The position numbers were made by a program, and so were the translations under genes. A DNA stretch of 64,000 nucleotides from Gammaproteobacteria bacterium F7 (lineage in GTDB: Bacteria > Pseudomonadota > Gammaproteobacteria > Pseudomonadales > IMCC2047), in assembly GCA_001593685.1 (NCBI GenBank), contig LUKI01000001.1, forward strand, positions 56,136-120,135, written 5' to 3'. The notes beneath the pieces were generated by a model. That model worked only from the letters and a program-made list of their open reading frames with translations, did not search any database and was not told where the DNA came from. The first letter of the stretch is position 1; every line of letters begins with the position of its first letter. Below are positions 36,314 through 46,099 of the stretch, in pieces.

Positions 36314-37378
36314 ATGAAATTTTTAGCGTTGCTTTTACTGTTCGTGTTGCCCATCTGCCAAGCAGAAAGTAACTGGCCCGTGGTAACCTGGCAACAACCT
36401 TTTAATTACCAAAGTCCCAGCAAAACCATCCACTATCATCCGATTAGCAAAGCATCAAAGCCCTGGCGTTTGTGTATTGCCTATCCTCATTTAAAAGACG
36501 CCTATTGGCTTAACGTCAACTACGGCATGGTTGAAGAAGCGCGACGGTTAGGCATCGAAATTCAAATCGTTGACGCTGGCGGCTACCCCAACCTGCAACG
36601 CCAAATTGAGCAAATCGAAAGCTGTGCTGACCAGGATAACGACGCGTTGATTATTGGCCCTGTCTCCTATGAGGATCTGACAAGCAGCATCGAAGCCATC
36701 GCCCAAAAAATGCCTGTGCTGGCAACCGTCAACGATATTGCCGATCAAGGCATTTCAGCCAAGTCCGGCGTTTCATGGCAACAAATGGGGAAAATGCTCG
36801 GTCAATACCTGGCTGACAAACACCCTAAAGGTTCTAAGCCAGTCAAAATCGCCTGGTTACCTGGCCCACAGGGATCAGGCTGGGTTTATTTTAATCATGC
36901 CGGGTTTATGGCTGGCATAGAAAACAGTGCTATTGAGATCGTAACCACTAAATGGGGCGACACTGGCAAAGAGATTCAGCGCACTCTGGTACAGGAAGCT
37001 ATTGAGGAAAACCCACACATTGATTATATCGTTGGCAACGCCCTCATGGCCGAGGCGGCCATCAGTATTCTCCGTGAAAAAAAACTGTATAACCAAACAA
37101 AAATACTGTCGACCTATCTGACACCGGGTGTTTTCAGAGGCATTCGAAGAAACCGCATCGTCGCCAGCGTGACTGATTCACCCGTGCTGCAGGGCCGCTT
37201 ATCAATCGACCAGGCCGTTAGAATTCTGGAAAAGGCGCCCTATCAAAAACATGTCGGCCCACAGGTGGTCTTATTAAACCAAGATAACATCAACAAGCTG
37301 AACCTACAGCACGAATTCGCCCCTCCCAGCTTCCACGCCACTTTTCGGGTTAATGCCAATCAACCTACAAATAAATAA
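36314..37378 (+). CDS. torT: TorT-type periplasmic binding protein
   Basis: Periplasmic protein of the ribose-binding-like fold that binds TMAO and then TorS. The ATG at 36314 yields a clean signal peptide (MKFLALLLLFVLPICQA); a GTG at 36263 is in frame but would precede the signal. No strong ribosome site is visible for either. Segments typical of TorT include KPWRLCIAYPHLKDAYWLNVNYGMVEEA, DALIIGPVSY, and ASVTDSPVLQGRLSIDQAVR near the C terminus. It is divergent from torS. Its 3' end overlaps the convergent rstA-like gene by 19 bases. Confidence 0.87.
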   Translation: MKFLALLLLFVLPICQAESNWPVVTWQQPFNYQSPSKTIHYHPISKASKPWRLCIAYPHLKDAYWLNVNYGMVEEARRLGIEIQIVDAGGYPNLQRQIEQIESCADQDNDALIIGPVSYEDLTSSIEAIAQKMPVLATVNDIADQGISAKSGVSWQQMGKMLGQYLADKHPKGSKPVKIAWLPGPQGSGWVYFNHAGFMAGIENSAIEIVTTKWGDTGKEIQRTLVQEAIEENPHIDYIVGNALMAEAAISILREKKLYNQTKILSTYLTPGVFRGIRRNRIVASVTDSPVLQGRLSIDQAVRILEKAPYQKHVGPQVVLLNQDNINKLNLQHEFAPPSFHATFRVNANQPTNK

Positions 37379-38061
37379 CCCTTGGAGCGAATTGTTTTAA
37401 TACGCGCCGGTTTACTTTGATTATCCCCCAGCTTGGCACGCAGCTGGGAAATGGAAATATCCACGAACCGGCTCTGCCCGTCATACTCAATGCCCCGTAA
37501 CACCTCAAAAACCTCCGTACGCGACAGTACCCGACCAACATTCTTCGCCAATAACCACAACATGTCATATTCGAGGGTGCTTAAATCCAGCATCGCGTCA
37601 TTCAGTGTCACCGACCGGGAATTATTATCAATACTCAAATTGCCAAAAGTTAAATACTGCCTGTCAGCACTAGTGTTCTGACTTTCATTGGCTGGATATT
37701 GGCGCCGTAATAATGCCTTCACCCGTGCGGCCAGAAGTCTTGGCGACACAGGTTTGCAAACATAGTCATCGGCACCCAGCTCCAACCCTAAGATTTGATC
37801 TACTTGATCGGTGCGCGCCGTTAACATGAGTATCGGTCCACGATAGCTCTCGCGGACAGTGCGACAAACATCCAGACCATCCATACCCGGCAGCATCACA
37901 TCCAGAATAACCATTTTCGGGTTTTCAGCAGGGATACGCTGAGAGGCCATCAGTCCATTATGCTCAATAACGACCTCATAACCATGGCCTCGCAAATAGT
38001 CAGCCGTCAATGCCGCCAACTCAACGTCATCTTCTACCAGTAGTATCTGTTCATTACTCAT
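37360..38061 (-). CDS. rstA: RstA-like OmpR-family response regulator
   Basis: A 233-residue regulator. The receiver has the acidic pair VEDDVEL, phospho-Asp in ILDVMLPGMDG (near 54) and Lys in YVCKPVSP (near 103). The C-terminal winged helix ends RIKTIRSKGYLFVG, and the recognition-helix region YDGQSRFVDISISQLRAKL closely matches E. coli RstA (YDGLDRSVDVAISRLRKKL). Its kinase partner is encoded upstream on the same strand, separated by 131 bases that contain an RstA-box-like palindrome, so rstA may have its own promoter. The 3' end overlaps torT. Confidence 0.87.
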   Translation of the reverse strand: MSNEQILLVEDDVELAALTADYLRGHGYEVVIEHNGLMASQRIPAENPKMVILDVMLPGMDGLDVCRTVRESYRGPILMLTARTDQVDQILGLELGADDYVCKPVSPRLLAARVKALLRRQYPANESQNTSADRQYLTFGNLSIDNNSRSVTLNDAMLDLSTLEYDMLWLLAKNVGRVLSRTEVFEVLRGIEYDGQSRFVDISISQLRAKLGDNQSKPARIKTIRSKGYLFVG

Positions 38062-38154
38062 AGATAATAAGAGTGGTCTCTAGGCCATGGATTTCAAACT
38101 AGCAGCAACATGCCAGCTAACATCGGCCGACAATTCTAAATCAACGAATATCCA

Positions 38155-38176
38155 AGCGACATTTAACAAATGTATC
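38155..38176 (-). promoter_or_regulatory. Possible RstA-box-like palindrome upstream of rstA
   Basis: On the minus strand TACATTTGTTAAA resembles the E. coli RstA consensus TACATNTNGTTACA but has one base less in the spacer. The same bases form a perfect ACATTT-AAC-AAATGT palindrome at 38159-38173. It lies about 95 bases before the rstA-like start and would fit autoregulation. Confidence 0.3.
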
Positions 38177-38192
38177 AAAACGTAGCACTGAA

Positions 38193-39776
38193 TTATTGAG
38201 CATATACAGCCTGTTCTTTGGGCCAGGTCAGCACAAAATCGGCACCGCCGTCTTTATTACTATTAATCATCACTCGGCCTTTGTGCCAACTCATAATCTG
38301 ATCTGCAATCGATAGGCCAAGCCCATAATTTCCAGAGGTTTCAGAACGGCTACTATCCAGTTTAGAAAAAGGCTTAAGCACCTGCCGCCCCTGATCAGCT
38401 GGAATACCCGGACCATCATCCCGTACAGCAATGCAGTACTGCCCCTCATTCTGCATATAGACAAAGCTGACCTCTGACTCGGCATAACGCAGGGCATTTG
38501 AAAATAAATTTTTCAGCGCGCGCTTTAAATAATAACGGTCAGCATAAACCGTGGTGTTTGTCAGCACCTGCTGACTGACCTGCACACGCCGGTCGGCACG
38601 ATACTCCTCAGATTCAATGGTCTTAATCATTTCAGAGACGTCAAAATACTCCATTTGCATCTCCGGCTCACCCTGCTCAAGCGTGGCATACACCATAATC
38701 TCATCGATCAGGGTATTAAGATCCTGCAAATCCTTATTTATTCCCTCGAACCGCTCATGGGAGCCAACCTCATCCTCAAGCATAGCCAGGCGAAAACTCA
38801 GCCGCGAGACAGGTGTTCTCAATTCATGAGACACAGCCCGCGTTAACTCCTGCTGAGAAGCTAATAAGCCCTGTACCCGATTTGCCAACGCATTAATTTG
38901 GCGTGCCAGGCTGGTCAGTGCATCATCTCCTTCTACAGGCACATCGGGCTCAATGTCGCCGTCCCCCATGGCGCTCACCGCAGCAGCAATTCTTGCCAGT
39001 CGCTTTTGTAATGGCCGCATTAACAAATAAGCCGCGGCCACCAGCGCCAGTAAAATGCTAACGCCGACCATTAATAGGATTTCTAATGGGTACCACTCAA
39101 ACAGAGGAATCGGCCCGAGTTTGAGTACATCGTCACCATCACCAAAGGGCGCAAACACTTGAATAGCCGGTTGGTTGGCAGCGGTTTCACTAATATCAAC
39201 CAGCACATCGCCACGCTTGAGGCTTCGCAGCTGGGCAGCTGATAGCTTCGCCTCAGCCTTACTTATTCGATCAACCGGGTAACCAAAGCCCTTTTTTAAC
39301 TGTATTAATCGCTGATCACGATCAGCACTTCGGTCTAGCTCACGGAGAAGCAGCAATGCCGTAACACGCGCCAGCTGAGCATTAATATCGACCACCCGTG
39401 TAATCAAATATTGTTCGTCACCGGCTGGCAGCGACACATACACATCAGCCGCTCGATGATCCACCTTAGGGATCACAACAACATCCCCCTTCGACAACCG
39501 CAATTGTTCTGAATCTGGCAGCCCGGTAACTGAATTAATCAGTTCAAATTTTAAATCAGCAAGACTGCCCACCGCCTGCAGCCACGCTTCACGCTCCCTC
39601 GACTCATGGCGCTGCGCGCCTTGAGCAATTAGCGTGAACGTCCCGCGTGCAACATTTTCCAAATAGTTACTCAATCGAGAGCCGTTCATCACCTGCAAAA
39701 TAATATAACCCGCCAACCCCACAGCTAACGCCGCTAACAAGCTACCAATGTAAATTCGAAAAAAAATACTCTTCAT
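38193..39776 (-). CDS. rstB: RstB-like sensor histidine kinase
   Basis: A 527-residue classical kinase: membrane helix near 8-29, periplasmic sensor domain (about 30-245), second membrane helix (about 247-270), and HAMP. HisKA has its phospho-His in VSHELRTPVSR near 316. The ATPase domain has N box KNLFSNALRYAE and G boxes DDGPGIP and NYGLGLSI. It is about 90 residues longer than E. coli RstB, mostly in the periplasmic domain. Pairing with the RstA-like regulator is by adjacency. In E. coli, RstAB answers to PhoPQ and acid or magnesium conditions; the signal here is unknown. Confidence 0.85.
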   Translation of the reverse strand: MKSIFFRIYIGSLLAALAVGLAGYIILQVMNGSRLSNYLENVARGTFTLIAQGAQRHESREREAWLQAVGSLADLKFELINSVTGLPDSEQLRLSKGDVVVIPKVDHRAADVYVSLPAGDEQYLITRVVDINAQLARVTALLLLRELDRSADRDQRLIQLKKGFGYPVDRISKAEAKLSAAQLRSLKRGDVLVDISETAANQPAIQVFAPFGDGDDVLKLGPIPLFEWYPLEILLMVGVSILLALVAAAYLLMRPLQKRLARIAAAVSAMGDGDIEPDVPVEGDDALTSLARQINALANRVQGLLASQQELTRAVSHELRTPVSRLSFRLAMLEDEVGSHERFEGINKDLQDLNTLIDEIMVYATLEQGEPEMQMEYFDVSEMIKTIESEEYRADRRVQVSQQVLTNTTVYADRYYLKRALKNLFSNALRYAESEVSFVYMQNEGQYCIAVRDDGPGIPADQGRQVLKPFSKLDSSRSETSGNYGLGLSIADQIMSWHKGRVMINSNKDGGADFVLTWPKEQAVYAQ

Positions 39777-40189
39777 CTAAACGTCCAAAATTTCGAACAT
39801 AATCAATGCTCCAATTGGATCATCGAATATTACAAGCTACGTTGAGGGGATTATGGGTGACAGAATAAAGTCCTTTTGCTTTGCTACTTTTATAAGTAGC
39901 CCAATTGAGCGTGGAAATGCTGTCACAAAAAGTTAACAACTTGAAACAATTGTTAGGCTAATTTCATAATTCTGTTAACAATCTCTGTTTAATGTTGTTT
40001 TGAGGTAGGCATGTAATCATGCCCTAACTACAGACGAAACAATCATACTCACTAGCCATTTCATCAAATAATGACAATAATCAAAACAACCTCAACCCAA
40101 GCTGGATAGCGCCTCAAAACTGAAACACAAAACCGTCATACTACAGTCACAGGTTGAAAAATAACCAAACTAACCAACAAAGGAATTGC
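39777..40189. other. Divergent regulatory region between rstB-like kinase and gsp operon
   Basis: About 410 bases without a credible gene. It holds a perfect seven-base palindrome with a four-base loop (GCTACTT-TTAT-AAGTAGC, 39883-39900) and a six-base one (GGCATG-TAAT-CATGCC, 40008-40023). Neither is followed by a T run, so both look like possible protein sites rather than terminators. The gsp promoter should lie here; no clear -35/-10 pair was fixed. Confidence 0.5.
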
Positions 40190-40885
40190 GTGAGCACTTC
40201 AAATTTAGCGAACAAGATAGCTGCGCCCCTGACACAGCCGCCCGTGCTATTGGCTATCGCGCTGCTTATTGTTGGGGCCATTTCCTTTCATGCTTACCAA
40301 CGACTAATTCTTGAGGAATCCAAGCCACTAACAACAGCTCAATCGAGAGTTGAGCCCGTATTTGAAAGCCCGCTAGAGCAACAGGACATCATCAATATGA
40401 ACCTGTTTGGCACTCCGCCAACCGAGGTGGTCGAGCCAGATCAGAGCCCTCAAGATATTCCAGAAACGAATCTTCGACTGGCACTCAAAGGCGCTTTTAC
40501 CCACAGTATTGCAGAGAAAGCCAGTGCCCTCATTGCCCCAGACCTAAACAGTAAAGCGACACTGTTTTTTATTAATAGCGACTTACCGGGCGGCGCAAAG
40601 CTGGAAGAGGTGCATGCCAGCTACGTCATCATCCGTCGCAATGGTCAGCGTGAAAAGCTTCAATTCCAAAGAAATCAGCCTGACGCGCAGACGAACAGTG
40701 GCCTTTATGACAACTATCAACCCCAGTTTGAAGAAGCACACTCTTTCGAACCAACTGAACAATACTATCCATACTCCTCATCAGGGGCTTCGGAGCGCAG
40801 TGCAGATGGTTCAACCAGCAATTCGTCCAACCCAGGTTCACTGGCTGAGATCCGCGAACGTCTCAGACAACGTGATTCAAAATAA
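40190..40885 (+). CDS. gspC: Type II secretion protein GspC
   Basis: Inner-membrane clamp that links the assembly platform to the secretin. The GTG at 40190 has AAAGGA five bases upstream; a TTG at 40154 is less likely. The 231-residue protein has one membrane helix (about 21-38) and an HR domain (about 75-165; NLRLALKGAFTHSIAEKASAL). The tail is low-complexity (Ser, Gln, Tyr) and ends in a short charged helix. There is no PDZ domain, unlike many GspC proteins, resembling the shorter XcpP type. First gene of an eleven-gene operon. Confidence 0.88.
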   Translation: MSTSNLANKIAAPLTQPPVLLAIALLIVGAISFHAYQRLILEESKPLTTAQSRVEPVFESPLEQQDIINMNLFGTPPTEVVEPDQSPQDIPETNLRLALKGAFTHSIAEKASALIAPDLNSKATLFFINSDLPGGAKLEEVHASYVIIRRNGQREKLQFQRNQPDAQTNSGLYDNYQPQFEEAHSFEPTEQYYPYSSSGASERSADGSTSNSSNPGSLAEIRERLRQRDSK

Positions 40886-40903
40886 CAAGACAACCAAATA
40901 CCT

Positions 40904-42865
40904 ATGCGACTATTCACTCCGAAGCAGTTAATCCGTTCTTTGCCAAAATTTCTCTCGGCAGCTCTATTAACAATTGTGATGACCCCCAACGGATCGGCTG
41001 AAGAAGTCTCCCTGGCGCTTGAAAATGCTGACATTAAAGATTTAATTCAGTGGGCTTCTAAACACATTGATAAAACCATTATCGTCCACCCCAGTGTTAA
41101 GGGCCGGGTTTCGGTGCTGGCGGGTTACCCCATTGACGAAAAGGAAGCTTATGACGTCTTTATGTCTGTGCTTCAAGTGCATGGCTTTGCCGTTGTCGAG
41201 ACCGACCAAAGCATCAAAATTTTGCCCGACGCGTTGGCTAAACAATCCAGTCCTGGCTATGCGGGCCCAACTACGCTAAATGAAGAAATTATTGTTCAGC
41301 TGGTAAAGGTTAACAATGTATCGGCTCCACCACTGGTTTCGCTGCTCAGACCACTGATGCCGCAAATTGCTCATCTGGGCGCCTACCCGCAAAGTAATTC
41401 CTTGATCATCGCTGATCGCGCACAAAATGTCGCAAAAATCGTCAAAATCATTAAAGATATCGACCGTGTTGGCACGATTGACATCGAAGTCATTCCACTG
41501 CAGTTTGCCAGCGCCAGCGATATCGTTGGGGTCATTCAAAAGCTGATGGGGCAACAACAGGGCGAGCCCAGCCACAACAAATTAACCTACGTGGCCGATG
41601 AACGCTCTAACAGCATTTTGATCACTGGCGATCCAATTAGCCGACAACAAATCATTAAGCTGATTGATAAGCTCGATCAACCGCTATCCGGCGATGGCAA
41701 TACACAGGTCATTTACGTGTATTACGCAAAGGCTATCGACCTGGTGCCGATTTTAGAAAGCGTTAGCGGCAGTCTGCAAAAGGCCGAAAAAGATCAGCCC
41801 TTCGACAGTACCGAGGTCAGCATTCAAGCCAGTGAAGCCAATAACGCATTGATCATCACCGCCCCACCATCACTACTCAACACCATGAAGGGCGTTGTTC
41901 AAAAGCTCGATATTCGCCGCAAACAAGTGCTGGTAGAAGCGGTCATTGTCGAAGTTAATGACAGCGTACTCGATGATCTCGGTGTGCAATGGCAAACCTC
42001 CACCCCCAGCAACGGCGAGTTTTCTGCCTTCAACGCTATTCCAGCGAATATCAGCACGCCCGCATTACCAACCTTGGGTAGTGGTCTAACACTGGGGTAT
42101 TTCAAGGATAACTCACTCAGAGCCTTAATTCGTGCTCTGGAAAGCGACACCAAAGCTAACGTCTTATCAACCCCCACCATTGTGACTCTGGATAACGAAG
42201 AGGCCGAAATTCTGGTGGGCTCCAACGTGCCCTTCATTACCGGTTCAGAGACAAACGAATCATCACCAACCAGCAACCCGTTTCAGACCATTCAACGTCA
42301 GGACATTGGTATCACCCTGAAAGTTAAACCCCGTATTAACGAAAACGACTCAATGACGCTGGCCATTGAACAGACGGTTGAAAGCATCACCACCTCGGTC
42401 GTTAATACCGCCGACATCGTCACCAACAAACGCAATATTAAGACCAATGTTCTATTGGAGGATGACCAGGTATTAGTACTCGGCGGCCTGATTTCTGATG
42501 AGTCCAGTAACGTAGAAAGTAAAGTGCCGGTATTAGGCCATATCCCCGTGCTTGGCCGGCTCTTCAGAAGCACCAGCACCAAGGTAGAAAAGAAAAACCT
42601 GATGGTGTTTATCCACCCCATGATTCTATCGGATCTGGAACGCAGTAATAAGCTAACGAGTGACCGTTATAACAGTATGCGTAACAAACAGCAGCAATAT
42701 AATGGCGACCGCGACCGTATTTTTATTCCCAAGCAACCCCCATTATTGCCTGACTTTGATCATTACCAAAGCCCCCAGACACTTGATGCCGAAGCACCCA
42801 GGCCTTCGCCAAAGAAAGGCGGCAAAAAAGTAAATCGCTCCGTTCATGGTACGGTGGAAAAATGA
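40904..42865 (+). CDS. gspD: Type II secretion outer-membrane secretin GspD
   Basis: Forms the outer-membrane pore for folded exoproteins. The 653-residue protein has a signal peptide (cleavage about residue 32, NGSAEE). The N0 domain follows (VSLALENADIKDLIQWASKHIDKTIIVHP), then the N1-N3 repeats (NNVSAPPLVSLLRPLMPQ; ASDIVGVIQKLMGQQ; AKAIDLVPILESVSG) and the secretin core with VPFITGSE, the GITLKVKPRINENDSM segment and VPVLGHIPVLGRLFRS. A short polar C-terminal tail could bind a pilotin. Overlaps gspE by four bases. Confidence 0.97.
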   Translation: MRLFTPKQLIRSLPKFLSAALLTIVMTPNGSAEEVSLALENADIKDLIQWASKHIDKTIIVHPSVKGRVSVLAGYPIDEKEAYDVFMSVLQVHGFAVVETDQSIKILPDALAKQSSPGYAGPTTLNEEIIVQLVKVNNVSAPPLVSLLRPLMPQIAHLGAYPQSNSLIIADRAQNVAKIVKIIKDIDRVGTIDIEVIPLQFASASDIVGVIQKLMGQQQGEPSHNKLTYVADERSNSILITGDPISRQQIIKLIDKLDQPLSGDGNTQVIYVYYAKAIDLVPILESVSGSLQKAEKDQPFDSTEVSIQASEANNALIITAPPSLLNTMKGVVQKLDIRRKQVLVEAVIVEVNDSVLDDLGVQWQTSTPSNGEFSAFNAIPANISTPALPTLGSGLTLGYFKDNSLRALIRALESDTKANVLSTPTIVTLDNEEAEILVGSNVPFITGSETNESSPTSNPFQTIQRQDIGITLKVKPRINENDSMTLAIEQTVESITTSVVNTADIVTNKRNIKTNVLLEDDQVLVLGGLISDESSNVESKVPVLGHIPVLGRLFRSTSTKVEKKNLMVFIHPMILSDLERSNKLTSDRYNSMRNKQQQYNGDRDRIFIPKQPPLLPDFDHYQSPQTLDAEAPRPSPKKGGKKVNRSVHGTVEK

Positions 42866-44388
42866 CTGCGTCAGCGAACCCCCATTCGGAAACGATAGCA
42901 CCAGCAGATGCTACGCAAAACCCTGCTCGCCTGCCTTTCAACTTCGCCAAGCGTCACGGTATTTTAGTCGACCCAAGCAGTTTGCCGCCCTATCAAGTAT
43001 TCTGCCTGGCCAACATCAAACCCGTCATTCTGGCCGAGGTGAGGCGCTACCTGAATACGCCTGTTAAATTCGAAACGGTTAGCCCGGAGTTGTTTCAGGA
43101 AAAACTCAGTCAAGCCTATGAAAACAGCTCCGATGAAACCATACAGATGGTTGAAGGCTTGGGAGACGATATGGATCTTGCCAGCCTGGCTGACTCCGTT
43201 CCCGAAACCGAAGACCTGCTGGAGCAGGAAGAAGACGCACCGATCATTCGTCTGATCAACGCTTTACTGACCGAAGCAGTCAAAGTTGGAGCCTCCGATA
43301 TTCATATCGAAACCTTTGAGAAGCGGCTAGTGGTGCGCTTTCGCGTGGACGGCGTGCTACGCGAAATGGTTCAGCCTAAACGCGCACTTGCGCCACTACT
43401 GGTATCTCGCATTAAAGTCATGGCACGACTTGATATTGCTGAAAAGCGGGTGCCTCAAGATGGCCGCATATCCTTGCGGGTTGCTGGCCGCGAAGTGGAT
43501 ATTCGGGTATCCACCATCCCCTCCAGCAATGGCGAGCGAGTGGTGATGCGTCTGCTTGATAAGCAGGCCAGCCGTCTTGATATCGACGCTCTGGATTTGA
43601 CCGACAAGGACAACGCCACGCTGCGCGAACTATTACAGCAGCCCCACGGCATCATTCTTGTCACGGGGCCAACAGGCTCGGGAAAAACCACCACCCTCTA
43701 TGCGGGACTCAGCCAACTGAATGATAAAAGCCGCAACATACTCACCGTCGAAGACCCGATCGAATACAACCTTGAAGGCATCGGCCAGACCCAGGTTAAC
43801 ACCAAGGCCGACATGACCTTCGCACGAGGCCTGCGCGCCATTTTGCGCCAGGACCCTGACGTTGTCATGATTGGTGAAATTCGCGACCTTGAAACAGCCG
43901 AAATTGCTGTACAGGCGAGCTTAACCGGCCACCTGGTACTATCCACGCTGCACACTAACAATGCCATTGGCGCCATCACCCGTCTGCACGATATGGGCGT
44001 AGAACCCTTTTTGCTATCCTCCAGTCTCATCGGTGTTATTGCCCAACGGCTGGTGCGCGTGTTATGCCCCGAATGTAAAGAAGCCCATACCCCCGATCAG
44101 GCTGAGCGCGAAAAACTGCATCTACGCGACCATGAAACCGCGACCATCTACCGCGCTAAAGGTTGCGAACACTGCAACCAGACCGGCTATCGTGGCCGCA
44201 CCGGTATTTTTGAAATCGTGGTCATTGATGATGAACTACGCACGCTTATTCACAACTGTTCAGCCGAAGCTGAGTTAATTCGATATGCACGCCAACACAG
44301 TCCCAGTATTCGCAGCGATGGCCGCCATCGAGTGCTGACGGGCATCACCAGCCTTGAAGAATTGCTGCGTGTCACTCAGGAAGGATAG
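42862..44388 (+). CDS. gspE: Type II secretion ATPase GspE
   Basis: Cytoplasmic ATPase that drives pseudopilus assembly. The 508-residue protein has an N-terminal domain that binds GspL (about 1-110), Walker A GPTGSGKTTTLY (near 271), Asp box TVEDPIEY, Walker B DVVMIGEIRD and His box LVLSTLHTNNA. The zinc-binding four-cysteine module (LCPECKEAH and GCEHCNQTG, about 396-440) is typical of GspE. The start overlaps gspD (ATGA). Confidence 0.97.
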   Translation: MTASANPHSETIAPADATQNPARLPFNFAKRHGILVDPSSLPPYQVFCLANIKPVILAEVRRYLNTPVKFETVSPELFQEKLSQAYENSSDETIQMVEGLGDDMDLASLADSVPETEDLLEQEEDAPIIRLINALLTEAVKVGASDIHIETFEKRLVVRFRVDGVLREMVQPKRALAPLLVSRIKVMARLDIAEKRVPQDGRISLRVAGREVDIRVSTIPSSNGERVVMRLLDKQASRLDIDALDLTDKDNATLRELLQQPHGIILVTGPTGSGKTTTLYAGLSQLNDKSRNILTVEDPIEYNLEGIGQTQVNTKADMTFARGLRAILRQDPDVVMIGEIRDLETAEIAVQASLTGHLVLSTLHTNNAIGAITRLHDMGVEPFLLSSSLIGVIAQRLVRVLCPECKEAHTPDQAEREKLHLRDHETATIYRAKGCEHCNQTGYRGRTGIFEIVVIDDELRTLIHNCSAEAELIRYARQHSPSIRSDGRHRVLTGITSLEELLRVTQEG

Positions 44389-44410
44389 GACAAGGGCCTC
44401 TCAATAGACT

Positions 44411-45628
44411 ATGGCTGCTTTTGATTATGTCGCCCTCGATACGCAGGGACGCAAACAAAAAGGTTCTCTGGAGGCCGATAGCCCCCGGCAAATGCGTCAA
44501 CTATTGCGCGATAAAGGGCTAACGCCGCTATCCGTCGACGAAAGCAGCGAAAAACAGCAGCGTCAAAAAACCTTCGTCAGCCTGCTCAGCCCACACATGA
44601 GTGTACGCGACCTGGCTCTGCTGACCCGTCAACTGGCTACTCTGGTACAGGCTTCACTGCCACTGGAAGAAGCCCTCTCTGCCGTTGCCCAACAAACGAC
44701 CAAACCCAAGGTTCGTAGCATGGTATTAGCAGTGCGCTCAAAAGTACTTGAGGGTCACACCCTGGCGAATGCGCTGGGTGAATTTCCTCGCGCCTTTCCG
44801 GCAATTTATCGCGCAACCGTAGCGGCCGGTGAGAAATCCGGTTTTTTAGATCAAATTCTTAACCGTCTGGCGGATTACACCGAAAGCAGTCACGAGTCAC
44901 GCCAGAAAATCATGATGGCGCTGCTCTACCCCGTTATTTTGTTGCTACTCAGCATTATCATTGTTGTCGGCTTAATGGTTTACATCGTTCCCGATGTGGT
45001 CGAAGTTTTTATTGATACCGGCCAGCAGCTACCTGCCCTCACCGTTGGGCTAATGGCATTTAGCGATTTTATTGCCGGTTTTGGTATTTACCTGTTACTG
45101 GCCTTGATTGGCCTCACCGTGGGACTACGCTATCTACTCAAGCAACCCAGCCTGCGTCTCAAGTGGCACAAACAGCTATTACACTTGCCACTTGTGGGTC
45201 GTCTGTCGATAACAATCAATACTGCCCGCTTTGCCAGCACTCTCAGCATTTTAACCGCCAGTGGCGTGCCCCTGGTTGATGCCATGCGCATCGCCGGACA
45301 AGTGTTGTCCAATGAATGGCTCAAAAAACGTGTGGCCGAAGCCACCCAGCAAGTCATCGAAGGCAGCTCCCTGCACCGAGCGTTACAACAGGCAGACTAC
45401 TTCCCACCCATGATGGTGCACATGATCGCCAGTGGTGAAGCCAGTGGCGAACTGGACGCCATGCTGGAGCGCGTCGCCACCAGTCAGGAACGTGATGTAC
45501 AAAACTTTATCGGCGTTATTCTTGGCCTGTTTGAACCCTTTATGCTGCTTACCATGGGTTTAGCGGTATTATTAATCGTACTGGCAATTCTGTTGCCAAT
45601 CCTGAACTTAAACCAACTTATCACTTAA
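44411..45628 (+). CDS. gspF: Type II secretion inner-membrane protein GspF
   Basis: Polytopic platform protein that contacts GspE and GspL. The 405-residue protein has two repeated helical T2SSF domains (RDLALLTRQLATLVQASLPLEEAL near 68 and FASTLSILTASGVPLVDAM near 275), each followed by membrane helices; the last is LLTMGLAVLLIVLAILLPIL. Normal length. Starts 22 bases after gspE. Confidence 0.97.
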   Translation: MAAFDYVALDTQGRKQKGSLEADSPRQMRQLLRDKGLTPLSVDESSEKQQRQKTFVSLLSPHMSVRDLALLTRQLATLVQASLPLEEALSAVAQQTTKPKVRSMVLAVRSKVLEGHTLANALGEFPRAFPAIYRATVAAGEKSGFLDQILNRLADYTESSHESRQKIMMALLYPVILLLLSIIIVVGLMVYIVPDVVEVFIDTGQQLPALTVGLMAFSDFIAGFGIYLLLALIGLTVGLRYLLKQPSLRLKWHKQLLHLPLVGRLSITINTARFASTLSILTASGVPLVDAMRIAGQVLSNEWLKKRVAEATQQVIEGSSLHRALQQADYFPPMMVHMIASGEASGELDAMLERVATSQERDVQNFIGVILGLFEPFMLLTMGLAVLLIVLAILLPILNLNQLIT

Positions 45629-45646
45629 CCTTTGCGAAGACTTGCC

Positions 45647-46090
45647 ATGAAAAAAACACCCCTCAAGCACACACAAGGTTTCACCCTCATTGAAATTATG
45701 GTGGTCATTGTAATCCTTGGCGTACTGGCCGCATTAGTCGTTCCGAACATTCTTGGTCGTCCGGATGAGGCGCGCGTCAGTGCCGCCAAGTCCGACATCA
45801 AAGCCATCAGCAACGCCCTCAACCTCTACAAACTGGATAATTTCAACTACCCCAGCACCGACCAAGGCCTGCAGGCACTGGTCACCAAACCCGCTGGCTC
45901 ACCGGAAGCGAAAAACTGGAATCCCGACGGCTACCTGCCTAAATTGCCCAAAGACGGCTGGGGCAACGAGTACCAATACCTGAGCCCCGGCGCCCATGGT
46001 CGCTTTGACCTGTACTCGCTGGGGGCTGATGGTCGAGAGGGCGGCGAAGGCATTGATGCCGATATTACCTCCTGGGAATCAGCACAATAG
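45647..46090 (+). CDS. gspG: Type II secretion major pseudopilin GspG
   Basis: Main subunit of the pseudopilus. The 147-residue protein has the prepilin peptidase site [16 protein letters not shown] (cleavage after Gly, Glu at +5) near residue 11 and a C-terminal calcium-binding loop ([19 protein letters not shown]). The ATG at 45647 is chosen over a TTG five codons earlier, giving the usual short basic leader. The processing peptidase GspO is not encoded in this operon, so PilD elsewhere is expected to serve. Confidence 0.96.
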   Translation: MKKTPLKHTQGFTLIEIMVVIVILGVLAALVVPNILGRPDEARVSAAKSDIKAISNALNLYKLDNFNYPSTDQGLQALVTKPAGSPEAKNWNPDGYLPKLPKDGWGNEYQYLSPGAHGRFDLYSLGADGREGGEGIDADITSWESAQ

Positions 46091-46099
46091 CGAGACTGA

